From contig CP025325.1 of the NCBI GenBank assembly GCA_004014935.1, forward strand, positions 372,001 to 436,000: a DNA stretch of 64,000 nucleotides, written 5' to 3'. Shown here piece by piece: positions 20,717 to 30,804 of the stretch (positions within the stretch are counted from its first letter, which is position 1; every line of letters starts with the position of its first letter). The DNA comes from Saccharomycopsis malanga (taxonomy: Eukaryota > Ascomycota > Saccharomycetes > Ascoideales > Saccharomycopsidaceae). Both the position numbers and the translations under genes were made by a program. The notes under the pieces are model-generated. The model saw nothing but the letters and a program-made list of their open reading frames with translations, had not been told where the DNA came from and searched no databases.

Positions 20717-21242
20717 ATGCTTTGGAAATGTGTGCTACTTGTATTTTTCATATCCATTATCAAAGGACATGTTATACCCAAACGAAGCAATCCCAACGCT
20801 AATTTGGAAAATGCTACAGAGAGCCTTTCCAAACGCAATTCTGCTCTTCTAAACCCCAAATCTCCCCTCATGGGTAATATGATGAAATTTGCAGAAATAG
20901 GAAACTACGGAGTTGCTCTTGCCAGTATGTGGTTTGTATTTTTTTAAACGCTTGAAATCAACGCTAACAACTCTAGTTATTGCCCAGAATCACGCTGATA
21001 AAAAAGCCACCCAAACAGTTTTGGACATTCATACTAGTACTCTACGGTCAATAGTCACTGATCCTTGTGTTCTCAGAACATTGTCTGGAATTAACGACCC
21101 AGCAATAACCCTGTATGCTTCCGTATTGTGCTACAACGATATGGTTAGTCAACATAACACTATAAAGCTGAATATGGTTAGCCAACACAGCACTATAAAG
21201 CTGGACCAAATTATTGCAAGCCCGACAATCCTGTCTTTATAA
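20717..21242 (+). CDS. Small secreted protein, spliced, paralogue 2 (unknown family)
   Basis: Exons 20717-20924 and 20977-21242 are joined across a 52-nt intron (5' GTATGT, branch GCTAAC, 3' CTAG), giving 157 residues. Unspliced, the frame stops seven codons into the intron. The signal peptide is MLWKCVLLVFFISIIKG, with a Kex2-like PKR at about 21-23. The mature part has KFAEIGNYGVALA spanning the junction, then DPCVLRTLSGI and a second Cys (SVLCYND), all aligning with the minus-strand neighbour. The C-terminus carries a tandem duplication (MVSQHNTIKLN / MVSQHSTIKLD) absent from the neighbour. No known family is recognised. It may be a secreted effector-like or cell-surface peptide precursor; that is inference. 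Confidence 0.75.
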
Positions 21243-21585
21243 ACTTTTCTGTTAACCCACATTTTGCCAGATATTATTCCTTTTACCATATTACTCCTTC
21301 TTCCATATTCCATTTTCCAAATATTACGGTCTCTACGTAATTGCAATCACAGGAAATGTATGTGATTAAAAAGGCTGTTTTGTTCAACTCACAAGTATCA
21401 TCAGCAAAATCAGCACATGTATTATCCTGTAGACAAAACAACTATTGAGAGTTAATATCGAATATTTCTATATTGAACAATACATAAGGTTGCCTTTACC
21501 ACTTTGGCTTGCTTACCTGGTTTTCAGCAGAGATGATTTTCCAACAAATATGGACAAAGAAAATTAACCAATCGTCCGACTAGCA
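21243..21585. other. Convergent gap, nothing recognised
   Basis: This AT-rich gap separates the 3' ends of the secreted paralogue and the ABC transporter. No repeat, RNA or gene is recognised. Confidence 0.4.
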
Positions 21586-23820
21586 CTATCCTTTGCTAAA
21601 ATTGTCTACAACAATGTTCAACTCTTGTAATCTTGATTTCAAGTTTGGCAAATTGTTGAGGTTTTTTTCTATTGCCAATTTTTCCTCATTCAAGGCCAAC
21701 CGTTTTTTATAATTGAATTTTTTGAAAATGTAATCACCTTTGCCATCGAACTGAAGCAAATAGTTGTGGAATTTCCAGATTGAAGTACGATGAGCAACTG
21801 AAAGGACAGATATTTTCAACTGCTGCGTAGCATAAGTGTACATTTTATTTTCCATTTCCGGGGTTACTTGGGAAGTGCACTCGTCTAAAACAGCAAACTT
21901 TGGCTTATGATAGTACAATCTAGCCATAGCCAATTTCTGCTGAGAGCCTAAGGACAACTGCTGGGACCAATCTTTGACTGAATGGAGAACAGTAGTCATT
22001 GAATGGTAATTTTCAGTGTCTGAATCAGAGTCGTTATCGTTATTTAACGAATCAAAAGTAAGTAAGCCTTCTTCTGATTGTTCGGTTGGATCGTATAATA
22101 AATAATCTAATTCTAAATACTGCAAAATGTTGATTATAGACTTGTAAATCGTCTTGGAATCTTTTCCGGGGATTGCCAATTCCACCTCGAAGTCATGGTA
22201 CGATTTCGGATAGATGATTTGTTCTATCAAATTGGTTTTTCCTTTGAGAAGATATGGTCTTTGCGGAAGGTAGAAGATTAGGTTGTACTCGGGAATTGTC
22301 AAGTTGCCTGAGGTGACTGGCCAAAGCCCGCTCAATAATCTAAATAAAGAGGACTTTCCCGAACCGTTGGGGCCCAAGATAAGTAGGTTGTCCCCATGGG
22401 TTATGGTGAAGTTTAAAGGGCTACATAGCAATTGGTTATTAGGTGTTGTCAAAGGAACATTGCAGAAGGAGATCATTTCATTATTATGGGTGATGGAATT
22501 GGTATTAATAACCCCATAATCGCCTTCCATTTTGTCCAATGTGTTTCTAAACTCAATGATCCGCTTCGAAGTTCCAATGATCTGGTCCAAGTTCTTCTTT
22601 GACGATAGCAAATCGCCCAAGGAGTTGGAGGCATTCATAAGTAAACTTCTGTTCTGTACAAAGTCTTGGGTTACTTTGTTCTTACTAACTTGCTGCTGGA
22701 CATGCAGAAAGTGGTTTCGGAACACTGGGAAGGCACAGAGACTCAACCCAAAGGCTCCCCAGGTGTATTTGATGAGGAAAGTCTTTACAAAGTTGTAGAA
22801 TGCAAACTTACGGTAATTACGCCTCAAAAACCTCTCCAATATAAAATAATAGCAGTCTGCATCGTAGGCTTCTCTGCTCCAGCTTCTAAGAAGCGCAATC
22901 TGCTCAAAATGGGTGATAATGTTCGAGTGGATTTGCCGGAATGCAGACTCGTGCTGAGCATAGCTGTTTGCGATTCTTGAAAAGTTGGGCGATGCAAGCT
23001 TGATAAATACGGTGGAAATGTTTATCACCAACCCGAAAAATAGAGTTGCTTCGGTCATTGCCCCGCTGTCGTAGTTGAAAAACTTTTGCGAAGTAATGGC
23101 GAGATTCAAAAACGGATTGAGCAACATGGTAGGTATCAGAGAAAGATTACTGGACAATTCAAACACATCAATGGATATCCGCTGATGCGGATCTTCTACG
23201 GCATTGGCAAAATGGTTGATTTTATAAAACGTATTGAGATTGTCTTTGGCTGTTACAGTAGACAAATAGCTCTCCAGCAAGTCCTTGGTGAAGTTCATTA
23301 TCAAGTTTTTCGACAATGTGTTGGCCAAATACGTCGATAGAGACGATAGATAACTGTATGGGATTCCTATCAATAGCCACAACGCTGTGAGCTTGCTAAA
23401 ATCCTTATAACTACGAGAAAACAAACTCGACACCAATTGCGAGTCTATATCGATGATTTTCAAATTCAAATATATCTTTGCTATGATAATGATGATTTGA
23501 CCAATCATAATGTTTATTGTTTTAAAATCGCATACTGTCACCAAGTAATGCAAGATACCTGTGATGCGCTGCAGACGCCCGTCATCCTTGTCATCACTGA
23601 CCGCAACAACCTCTGTTGTCTGTTCAACACCCCCTTTGGTCTTTTCCATCTTGAGCCGAAATAACCGCTGTCTTCTCAAGAGCCCCATGAGTCGACGCTT
23701 GATATTGAAGTTGATTGAGGACCCAAACATTGAAAAGAGAAGATATACATAGAGAACCTTGAGAATATGTCCCCTGTGCTTGACGTAAAACGTCGTCACC
23801 GGCGCTAACGACAGCAACAT
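21586..23820 (-). CDS. Peroxisomal ABC half-transporter (Pxa1/Pxa2, ABCD type)
   Basis: A 744-residue half-transporter. The N-terminal half has several membrane segments and the ABCD-type region LIGIPYSYLSSLSTYLANTLSKNL. The EAA-like motif is THFEQIALLRSW, next to AYDADCYYFILERFLRRNYRKFA. The ATPase domain follows: Walker A GPNGSGKSSLFRLLSGLWP (about 483-490), an ABC signature LSLGSQQKLAMAR (about 621) and Walker B KFAVLDECTS. The family dimerises in the peroxisome membrane and imports very-long-chain acyl-CoA for beta-oxidation. The signature is degenerate (LSLGSQQ instead of LSGGQQ). I lean to Pxa2 but cannot separate it from Pxa1. Start ATG 23820. Confidence 0.85.
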   Translation of the reverse strand: MLLSLAPVTTFYVKHRGHILKVLYVYLLFSMFGSSINFNIKRRLMGLLRRQRLFRLKMEKTKGGVEQTTEVVAVSDDKDDGRLQRITGILHYLVTVCDFKTINIMIGQIIIIIAKIYLNLKIIDIDSQLVSSLFSRSYKDFSKLTALWLLIGIPYSYLSSLSTYLANTLSKNLIMNFTKDLLESYLSTVTAKDNLNTFYKINHFANAVEDPHQRISIDVFELSSNLSLIPTMLLNPFLNLAITSQKFFNYDSGAMTEATLFFGLVINISTVFIKLASPNFSRIANSYAQHESAFRQIHSNIITHFEQIALLRSWSREAYDADCYYFILERFLRRNYRKFAFYNFVKTFLIKYTWGAFGLSLCAFPVFRNHFLHVQQQVSKNKVTQDFVQNRSLLMNASNSLGDLLSSKKNLDQIIGTSKRIIEFRNTLDKMEGDYGVINTNSITHNNEMISFCNVPLTTPNNQLLCSPLNFTITHGDNLLILGPNGSGKSSLFRLLSGLWPVTSGNLTIPEYNLIFYLPQRPYLLKGKTNLIEQIIYPKSYHDFEVELAIPGKDSKTIYKSIINILQYLELDYLLYDPTEQSEEGLLTFDSLNNDNDSDSDTENYHSMTTVLHSVKDWSQQLSLGSQQKLAMARLYYHKPKFAVLDECTSQVTPEMENKMYTYATQQLKISVLSVAHRTSIWKFHNYLLQFDGKGDYIFKKFNYKKRLALNEEKLAIEKNLNNLPNLKSRLQELNIVVDNFSKG

Positions 23821-24486
23821 TTTGATAACGGAAAATTGTTGCTAAGAAAAGCTCTTCTTGTTGCACCTACTTTTGATAATTTTCGGGAATTCCAGCTTTA
23901 TATATATATAAAACTTTAAACACCATTGTCCGCAACATGGGTGATGGAGACGTACGCTGCGAATGCATTACATGCATTGCATGCAATGCATGCGGGGGAG
24001 GGGGGAAAGGGCTATCCTGTGCTCCATACATATATTGCAGCTTTCACATGCTTGTCGCATTCATTCACCTTTGTCAATACTACAGGGTGTATAACCCCCC
24101 CCCCTTTTTGATTTTTGGCCCAGTGGTTTTTGGTCTAGGAGAAGAGAAAAAAGACCTAACAGGAACACGGGTTCGATTCTCCATACGAACAATTTTTTAC
24201 AATGTTGAAGTGTAAGTATCTAAGATACGACCTAAACCAATAGCTTTACTTTCCAATATATTAAATTAGAAAAATAAGATGATTGGATTTTACCAAATCC
24301 CTTCAATAGCACGTATATACCAACTTGATGTTTACAATGATTCACTTCCTTACATTAGGCACACCCGTACACCCGCTGATTACCTAATATTGCTATATAG
24401 CCACTATGGGGCCTATATATAGGCCAAACTCCGAGAGGACCGATATTCTTCCTTGATATTTATGATATGATGGCAATTTAAGCACA
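23821..24486. other. Divergent gap with TATA runs, palindromic ATGCAT block and SINE-A relic
   Basis: TATATATATATAAAAC at 23899-23914 is a good TATA candidate for the ABC gene. At 23967-23993 ATGCATTACATGCATTGCATGC-type words overlap into local palindromes, followed by G- and C-runs. A degraded SINE-A lies at 24112-24350. Confidence 0.5.
24112..24350 (+). mobile_element. SINE-A, degraded near full-length copy
   Basis: It retains AGGAGAAGAGAAAAAAGACCTAACAGGAACAC, B-box GGGTTCGATTC, TACGACCTAAACCAATAGC and GGATTTTACCAAATCCCTTC. The A-box and the end are mutated. Confidence 0.7.
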
Positions 24487-25335
24487 ATGGTGGTTTCGAA
24501 GTTTGCAACTCTCAATTCTGGCTACAAAATCCCGACTGTAGCATTAGGCACGTATATGCTTCGGGCAAGCAGTGGGGCTAATATAGTATATGAGGCATTG
24601 AAGGTTGGCTATAGGCATTTTGATACTGCGGTGCTTTATGAGAATGAGCGGGATGTTGCAGATGGGATTGTGCGGTGGCTAGAGGAAGATGCCAGCCACA
24701 AGCGTGAAGATGTGTTTTATACTACCAAGCTTTGGAATTCAGAGTGCGGATATAAGAATGCCCAGGCAGCTATCGAGCGATGTGTTGAAAGAGCAGGCAA
24801 GTTGGGCTATATTGACTTGTTGCTTATACATTCGCCTTTGGCGGGGCCTGTGAAGCGGTTGGAGACATGGAAAGCAATGCAAGAGGCAGTGGATTCAGGC
24901 TATGTCAAGTCTATAGGGGTTTCCAATTACGGCAAGCAACATATAGACCAGCTTCTCAATTGGGAAGGGCTAAAGTACAAGCCTGCAGTTAACCAGATTG
25001 AGATATCGCCTTGGATCATGCGGACCGAATTGTCTGACTATTGTGCTTCTCAAGGCATCATAGTCGAAGCATATGCTCCATTTAACCACGGTGGGAGATT
25101 CAAAGACCCTACGTTGGTGAAAATTGCTAAAAAACACAACGTCACCCCAGCCCAGGTGTTGGTTCGTTGGAGTTTGCAGCATGGCCACATTCCATTGCCT
25201 AAAACAGCAACCGTGGCTCGTTTGCCTGGTAATATTGATGTCTACAACTTTGAGTTGTCTGATGAGGAAGTCAAAGAAATCGACAAGCCAAATGCTTATG
25301 AACCAAGTGATTGGGAATGCACTGATGCACCTTGA
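24487..25335 (+). CDS. Aldo-keto reductase, YJR096W type
   Basis: A 282-residue NADPH-dependent reductase of xylose/arabinose-type substrates and aldehydes. The catalytic tetrad is complete: Asp46, Tyr51, Lys81 and His115 (HFDTAVLYENE, TTKLWN, LLLIHSPL). VNQIEISPWIMR, GIIVEAYAPFNHGG and the C-terminal NAYEPSDWECTDAP match S. cerevisiae YJR096W nearly block for block, so orthology is likely. Length is typical. Start ATG 24487 matches the family. It is cytosolic, with no signal peptide. Confidence 0.93.
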   Translation: MVVSKFATLNSGYKIPTVALGTYMLRASSGANIVYEALKVGYRHFDTAVLYENERDVADGIVRWLEEDASHKREDVFYTTKLWNSECGYKNAQAAIERCVERAGKLGYIDLLLIHSPLAGPVKRLETWKAMQEAVDSGYVKSIGVSNYGKQHIDQLLNWEGLKYKPAVNQIEISPWIMRTELSDYCASQGIIVEAYAPFNHGGRFKDPTLVKIAKKHNVTPAQVLVRWSLQHGHIPLPKTATVARLPGNIDVYNFELSDEEVKEIDKPNAYEPSDWECTDAP

Positions 25336-25612
25336 GAGTGGTAATTCATGATTTGATAAGTTTTGAATTAGTAATCGTCATTTGGTAAGTTTTGAATTTT
25401 AATCATGATTTGAGGGTGTTATTTTGTTCCATTCTATATGTTCAATTGTATGAATATGTAATTTTCAGATTTGTAGCAACTTAGTGCTGGTTTATATATA
25501 TTTATTTACTAAAAAAAACAAAATAACTGGTTACATAATAAATATCTAAAATATCTAGGTAGCTGGCTTTTTAAAAGTATAATAAATTATTTTCTGTACA
25601 ACCACGAAACCA

Positions 25613-26095
25613 CTGGGCTCGAAAAATAAGATATTATTCAATATGTCTTACTACTGCCAAGTGGCCAAGTTGGTTCAGGCATGCGCCACGCAAAAAAAGT
25701 CAGGAAACAAGTGTGGCGTTCCTCACTTTGAGTTTTGGGACTCGATTCCCGCTCTTGACGTTTTGGAGTGACCATCAAACGATTTATTAAGTTAACTTGA
25801 TGCAATTCATGTTTTTTTTGATTAAAAAATCGTACCCCATCATTCTGAATTTTTTCCCTATACTACAGTACCATTTATGATAAACCAGTCTCATATTTGG
25901 GCATAAATATTTGATATAACGGAAATTTGTCAGTTTCGACAAAAAGTTGATTCTTTTAAATCATATTCGAGAGTCTTTACTGCAAACAAAACCATACAAA
26001 GGTTATATTTCTATACTCATAGAGCCTACAGTTTTATATCATGTACCTTGTTTTGATATTGGGTTTCTATAAACTGCTTAATAGTGAGAAAGTAT
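25613..26095 (+). mobile_element. SINE-B, copy 2
   Basis: It is collinear with 9883-10372. It has the A-box-like TGGCCAAGTTGG, CGCCAC...GTGGCG stem, GACTCGATTCC B-box, then GGGCATAAATAT, GACAAAAAGTTGATTCTTTT and TTATATCATGTAC. The tRNA-like core is the best-conserved part. The ends are diffuse. Confidence 0.7.
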
Positions 26096-26202
26096 CATTT
26101 TGTGGGAAATATCGCATAATTTGTTAATAATCGTGTTTTCCACCCCCTCAGAGAGATTTTCTTTATTTCTTGACAATAGTCTATAGTTTTTGATTGGAAA
26201 AT

Positions 26203-26340
26203 CCTTAGAAGTTTTGCCAAATCCCTTTAGAAATGGCGCATATATACGAAATTAATTTTTACTGTGCTCGAAATATATGATTTTATAAATGCAACATAAA
26301 AAATGGGTCAGCCACTGGGCTTCAAATATATGATGTTATT
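26203..26340 (+). mobile_element. SINE-A 3' fragments
   Basis: A 3' module at 26207-26283 (TTTTGCCAAATCCCTTTAGAAATGGCGC...CTCGAAATATATGATTTT) is followed at 26311-26338 by a second tail-only piece (CACTGGGCTTCAAATATATGAT). Confidence 0.65.
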
Positions 26341-26568
26341 TATTCAAAACAATGGGTCTTTTAGCACTCTTTTTTTATTCTTTAGTTTACTAGGGAAAAT
26401 TGATTCAATCATTTACGCAATGTTTGACGTTTTTCGGAATTATATTCAAAAAGATATCTTCCCTAATCATAAGCATGTCTTGTAAGCCACAATTCAATCC
26501 CGTACCATTCCCTAAAGATTGCCCAAGCTATAGCTTTGAGCCAACTATATATAAAGCTCATGTTACTT

Positions 26569-26742
26569 ACATATCATATACTTCAATCCCAGCACATATT
26601 TGTTTCGTACACACACACACACACGCTATATCTAAAGGAATTTGGTAAAGCCTAATAATTACCATCATAATATTCTCACCCTTATTCATGTTATGTCTTT
26701 TTCTCTGTTTGAGAGCACTAACCACTGAGCCATACGGCCGAG
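26569..26742 (-). mobile_element. SINE-A, shortened copy
   Basis: Read on the minus strand it has the head (CGGCCGTATGGCTCAGTGG, GTGCTCTCAAACAGAG), skips the middle, and ends TTTACCAAATTCCTTTAG...GGGATTGAAGTATATGATATG. A CA run lies within it at 26611-26624. Confidence 0.7.
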
Positions 26743-26818
26743 AGGCTATAAAACTCATGTTGAAACCTTGCATAAATAAAAGGCTCATGTTGAAACCTTG
26801 CAGATGGCCAAAGCTAGT

Positions 26819-26891
26819 CGGGGGGGGGGGGGGTCAAGCATGAATCACATGGACAACATATGCACGACGACGACGACGACGACGACGACGA
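26819..26891. repeat. G-tract and (GAC)n microsatellite
   Basis: A run of about 14 G at 26819-26833 is followed by about eight GAC units at 26865-26890. There is no coding context. Confidence 0.85.
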
Positions 26892-27138
26892 ATGCATTTA
26901 CATATGCCCACATGCATGTGAACAAGGATGTAGTTGAGATATCTTCATAGTGACGGTGTAAAGTAGAGGCGAAACGATATACACAACAGTCCTGTCAAAT
27001 TGCATTGCGGATCAAAGTGCACCAGTAGTGCGTAGTCACAATAGCCCAATAGGGATACTGAGCGATCCGTATTTAGATCTAGAAAATGGATGTAAGAGAC
27101 AGGCATTTGAAATTGATTAGGGCCAGACTTTGGGTGGG

Positions 27139-27181
27139 GCAGGATTACCATGCATGGCACCATCATGCATGGTAATCCTGC
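27139..27181. repeat. Perfect inverted repeat, 18-bp arms
   Basis: Arm GCAGGATTACCATGCATG (27139-27156), a 7-nt spacer, and its exact reverse complement (27164-27181). It could extrude as a cruciform or form an RNA hairpin. It lies within an ATGCATG-rich stretch. Confidence 0.9.
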
Positions 27182-27873
27182 ATGCGTACGCGCCCACTAT
27201 GCTTGGACCGCGCTTTTACCCAAATTTGGTGTATGGTTACCCGACTATATATAAATATACTGTGTACATGTATCAGGATGTAAGTTTTACGCGTAGCAAC
27301 AATAGCAAAAGAAAAGTAATTGGTTGTAAACAATGCATTACCCGCATGATTATGCATATACAACAATGTAGGAAATGTGATATTATGCATTGTAGTGCGT
27401 TGTTGTACATTTATTGCATGCACAACAATTCAATAAATGCATGCATGCATGCATGTAAAGCATACCATACTGTCGATCGCTGCAGTACCCACACACTCAC
27501 ACTCACACACGCCTTCAGAACCAAAACTGGCTGCTGGAGCTAAATAGTTGATCAATTTTTTCCTACTCCTTGACTTTTTTTAATTTTTGTTGTTTTAAAA
27601 GATTAGAGAATAAAAAAAAAACACAAGTTTTATATATATATATATTTTTTATAAAGTGTTGTTTGTTGACAAGTTGGTGAAGAAGGCGTTCAACACATAG
27701 ATTTTGATACCAATAGCCGTTAGAATAGCACGTTCTTTTGTATAGGACAGTGTGTATTCCAGAATACGAGTGAGAAAAAAAAAAGCCTACAACGTGTACT
27801 TGTCAAGCAAAAGTGACAGTTTACAAGCAAAAACTGATCAGATCCATTCGTTTATACCAGGCAAGCTGACCAT

Positions 27874-30804
27874 ATGGTTGCCTTACAGAAAAGCCTTTTA
27901 TTGGCGCTAGTTGTTTCCACGCTGGTGGAGGCATTACAGCTTGCAGCATTATTCCGCAGAAATGCAGAGCAAGAAAACGCATACTTGAACAAGTTGATAG
28001 CCAAATCCATAAAGAAGAGAAAAGTCGACAAGCGCGCGGTTAACTTTGGCGCTAATAACACCCTGATATTTTCATTTTCCAACACTATTTCTGACGACGA
28101 TGATGACGTTGTCACTGTGACTACTAATCCAGAGTCGGTTGTTACCGAAACAGCCGCTGGAACTGTTAGTAGCAAGTCGAATTCGGTTACTGAAACTATT
28201 AGTAGCGCATCTGATTCGGTTACTGATTTGAAAAGTTTGTTTCCAACATCAGTTGTAGTTGACACGCCAGCATCAACCAGAATCACCAGCGAGATTAGTT
28301 TTTCCAGTAGTTTTAGTAGTTTTGATGCAAGTTTGGTAAGTTTTTCGAGTTTTGCGTCGAAATCTGCTTCTTCTGATGATTCAGCTTCTGTTAGTTCAAG
28401 TATTGGATCTAGTATTGCTTCAGTAACTAGTGAATCTGTTTCTGCTTCTTCTGTTGAATCTGTTTCTGTTTCTTCTGTTGAATCTGCTTCTGCTTCTTCT
28501 ACTTCTTCTGCTTCTGTTGATTCTGCTTCTGAAGTTTCTTCTGCTTCTTCTGCTTCTGAAGTTTCTTCTGCTTCTTCTGCTTCTGAAAATGCCGCTTCCT
28601 CATCTTCTGAAGTTTCTTCTGCTTCTTCCGCTTCCTCATCTTTTGAAGTTTCTTCCTCATCTCCTGAAGTTTCTTCCTCATCTGATATTGTTTCCTCATC
28701 TATTGTTTCTCCCTCATCTATTGCTTCCTCCTCATCATCTCCTGAAGTTGCCGCTTCTCCCTCATCTATTGCTGAAATAACCTCATCTTCTGATATTGCT
28801 TCAAATTCCATTGCTTCAACAACTTCTTCTGTTTCTGATTCAACATCTGAAGTTTCTCTCTTTTCCTCCATTACTACCAGTGATTCTGCCATTTCTGCAA
28901 CTTCTGAAATCGCTAGTATCACTTCTGAATCATCTTCTATCATTTCCTCTTCGGTTGCTGTTGTTCCTACTATTTCATCAGATTCCATTTCATCAGAATC
29001 TTCAAGCTCAAATTTGTTTTCTTTAACTGGTACTTCTGAATTGAGCGCCTCAACTTCTGAATTGACCGCATCAACTTCTGAATTGAGTATTTCCCAAAGT
29101 GTATCAACTACTGATTCAAGCTTTTTATCAAGTGCTTCATCTGTTGCTTTGATTGATTCTCTTACATCTAGTGAGTTGTCTACTGCATCCTCTACTGCTT
29201 TATCTAGTGAGTTGTCTACTGCATCCTCTACTGCTTTATCTAGTGAGTTGTCTACTGCTTTGTCAAGTGAATTGTCTACCGCTTCATCAAGTGAACTATC
29301 TACTGCATCACCTACTATTGATATCTTATCAAGTATTGCTAGTGAATCTTCCATTTCAGCAACTTCAACTCCATCTTCTACATCAGAAAGTATTGCATCT
29401 GTAGCTGTGGACTCTTCAGCATCATTTGCATCAACTACATCTAATTCTGCTTCAATTACCACCACTTCTGATATTTGGCAGCAAATCACTGCATCTTCTT
29501 CAAGTGATTCTGCTATTTCTGCCCCTTCTTCCGTTGAAACTTCCCAAAAAGGTTCAACCACTATTGTAGCTTCTTCTTCTTCTCCAAACTTTATCCCATC
29601 TTCCTCTGTTTCCACCACTTCGTCTCCCGATTCGGTTGTTTTGATTTCCCCATCGTCTGGCAGCTACATTGCAACCACCGTACCTTACAGCAGTGCACTT
29701 GAACTCAAATCATCATTGTCTGCTGCAGAAACAAAGCCAGCCACTACCACCACCAGCAGTAATTGGGTGCCTAGTGTCATTGAGTCTGCAACTAGCGACA
29801 GCTCTTCTGTTTCCAGCACCGCCTCGTCCTCCAGCACCGCACAGTTGCCTAATGCAATTGCTCCAGCCACTCAAGTCGAGGTGTCCCAGAATTACACTGT
29901 CATTACAATCGGGTTCAAGTCCGGTTTAAACTATCCCTTTGTTGTCGCTCATTCCTTGGCCTCGGCACAAATCTTCCAGTATTTGCCGGGCACTCTTACA
30001 TTTCCGTTTTCCGAGGAAAACGAGGTCGCCGTCAAACAGTTGGTTCCTTTCCAATCGCCTTCTCTCAACTACATTGTCACCATCGCCGAGGTTTATTATC
30101 CAAAAGATTGGATAAGCGCATTAAACGAATCGCTCCAAACCAGTTATTCCAAGTTTTATTTCAATCCTGATGCCACCGAAAACTCCTTGGCCCAGTTGAT
30201 CGACGTCAACATTCCTTTGCTCGGTTTGGGCGGCGCTTCTACTCGTGGAAGCAGTTCTGCCGGTGCCACGTCCTCTTCCGGTGCCAATTCCGGAGGTACG
30301 GATGGATTTCCGTCCTCCTCCTACGGATCCTTCGATTCCGTCCAGGATTCCCATGCCACCGCAAATAAGAAATTGGGCCTTGTAGGCACTACTTCGGGCA
30401 TCTCCGCTGCCGTTTATATCAGTGTATTGTTGGTTGGATTCAGAATGTACAAGCAAAGAAAGGGCTCGTTGCCTTTTTCAACTGAACAAACCGGAAATAT
30501 TGTTCTACCAGTGGCCGACGACGCGTCCGGGGACGAAACCGACTTTGACTCCCAAGCGGCCGTCCAAGATCCAAACGTCATTGTAAACCCGGTCTATTCA
30601 GAGGGCCCTGTAGAACGTAGGATGAGTTATGCTTCGTTCAAGTCTTACCTCACGTCTGGTGACCTCAACAACTATAGCGCAGATGCCGTCGACCAACTCA
30701 CTGTCGACCAGTACACCATTGACGAGGAGGACGAGAAAGATCTCGACGAGATCGACAATATCATTCCTCACATGTCCCATCCAATGGAGGACAACTGGAT
30801 ATAA
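27874..30804 (+). CDS. MSB2: Msb2-type signalling mucin
   Basis: A 976-residue single-pass surface sensor. A signal peptide (about 1-21) precedes a basic Kex2-like site (KKRKVDKR). Residues ~60-650 are a Ser-rich mucin region of short repeats such as EVSSASSAS and SSELSTASSTA. About 661-785 match the Msb2 positive regulatory domain (TVITIGFKSGLNYPFVVAHSLASAQIFQYLPG...YIVTIAEVYYPKDW...LIDVNIPL). A membrane segment follows (about 834-856), then a ~120-residue acidic cytoplasmic tail ending HMSHPMEDNWI, like the conserved Msb2 C-terminus. Msb2 acts at the head of the Cdc42-dependent filamentous-growth MAPK pathway and the Sho1 branch of HOG. A Hkr1 relationship is less likely. The long reverse-strand ORF over this gene is a codon-bias shadow. 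Confidence 0.87.
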   Translation: MVALQKSLLLALVVSTLVEALQLAALFRRNAEQENAYLNKLIAKSIKKRKVDKRAVNFGANNTLIFSFSNTISDDDDDVVTVTTNPESVVTETAAGTVSSKSNSVTETISSASDSVTDLKSLFPTSVVVDTPASTRITSEISFSSSFSSFDASLVSFSSFASKSASSDDSASVSSSIGSSIASVTSESVSASSVESVSVSSVESASASSTSSASVDSASEVSSASSASEVSSASSASENAASSSSEVSSASSASSSFEVSSSSPEVSSSSDIVSSSIVSPSSIASSSSSPEVAASPSSIAEITSSSDIASNSIASTTSSVSDSTSEVSLFSSITTSDSAISATSEIASITSESSSIISSSVAVVPTISSDSISSESSSSNLFSLTGTSELSASTSELTASTSELSISQSVSTTDSSFLSSASSVALIDSLTSSELSTASSTALSSELSTASSTALSSELSTALSSELSTASSSELSTASPTIDILSSIASESSISATSTPSSTSESIASVAVDSSASFASTTSNSASITTTSDIWQQITASSSSDSAISAPSSVETSQKGSTTIVASSSSPNFIPSSSVSTTSSPDSVVLISPSSGSYIATTVPYSSALELKSSLSAAETKPATTTTSSNWVPSVIESATSDSSSVSSTASSSSTAQLPNAIAPATQVEVSQNYTVITIGFKSGLNYPFVVAHSLASAQIFQYLPGTLTFPFSEENEVAVKQLVPFQSPSLNYIVTIAEVYYPKDWISALNESLQTSYSKFYFNPDATENSLAQLIDVNIPLLGLGGASTRGSSSAGATSSSGANSGGTDGFPSSSYGSFDSVQDSHATANKKLGLVGTTSGISAAVYISVLLVGFRMYKQRKGSLPFSTEQTGNIVLPVADDASGDETDFDSQAAVQDPNVIVNPVYSEGPVERRMSYASFKSYLTSGDLNNYSADAVDQLTVDQYTIDEEDEKDLDEIDNIIPHMSHPMEDNWI

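Larger units (their letters stand above)
25336..27873. other. 2.5-kb intergenic region with SINE-B, SINE-A copies and simple repeats
   Basis: No protein gene is supported. It holds SINE-B copy 2, three SINE-A fragments, CA and GAC runs, a G14 tract, an 18-bp-arm palindrome and an ATGCATGC-rich stretch. The TATATATATATA at 27631-27644 lies 230 bp before the mucin gene. Confidence 0.6.

Noticed and set aside
27852-29618. 588-residue acidic ORF on the minus strand over MSB2
   Set aside because: It is the reverse shadow of TCT/GAA-biased Ser-rich repeats; the plus-strand mucin has a signal peptide, a conserved domain and a membrane segment.
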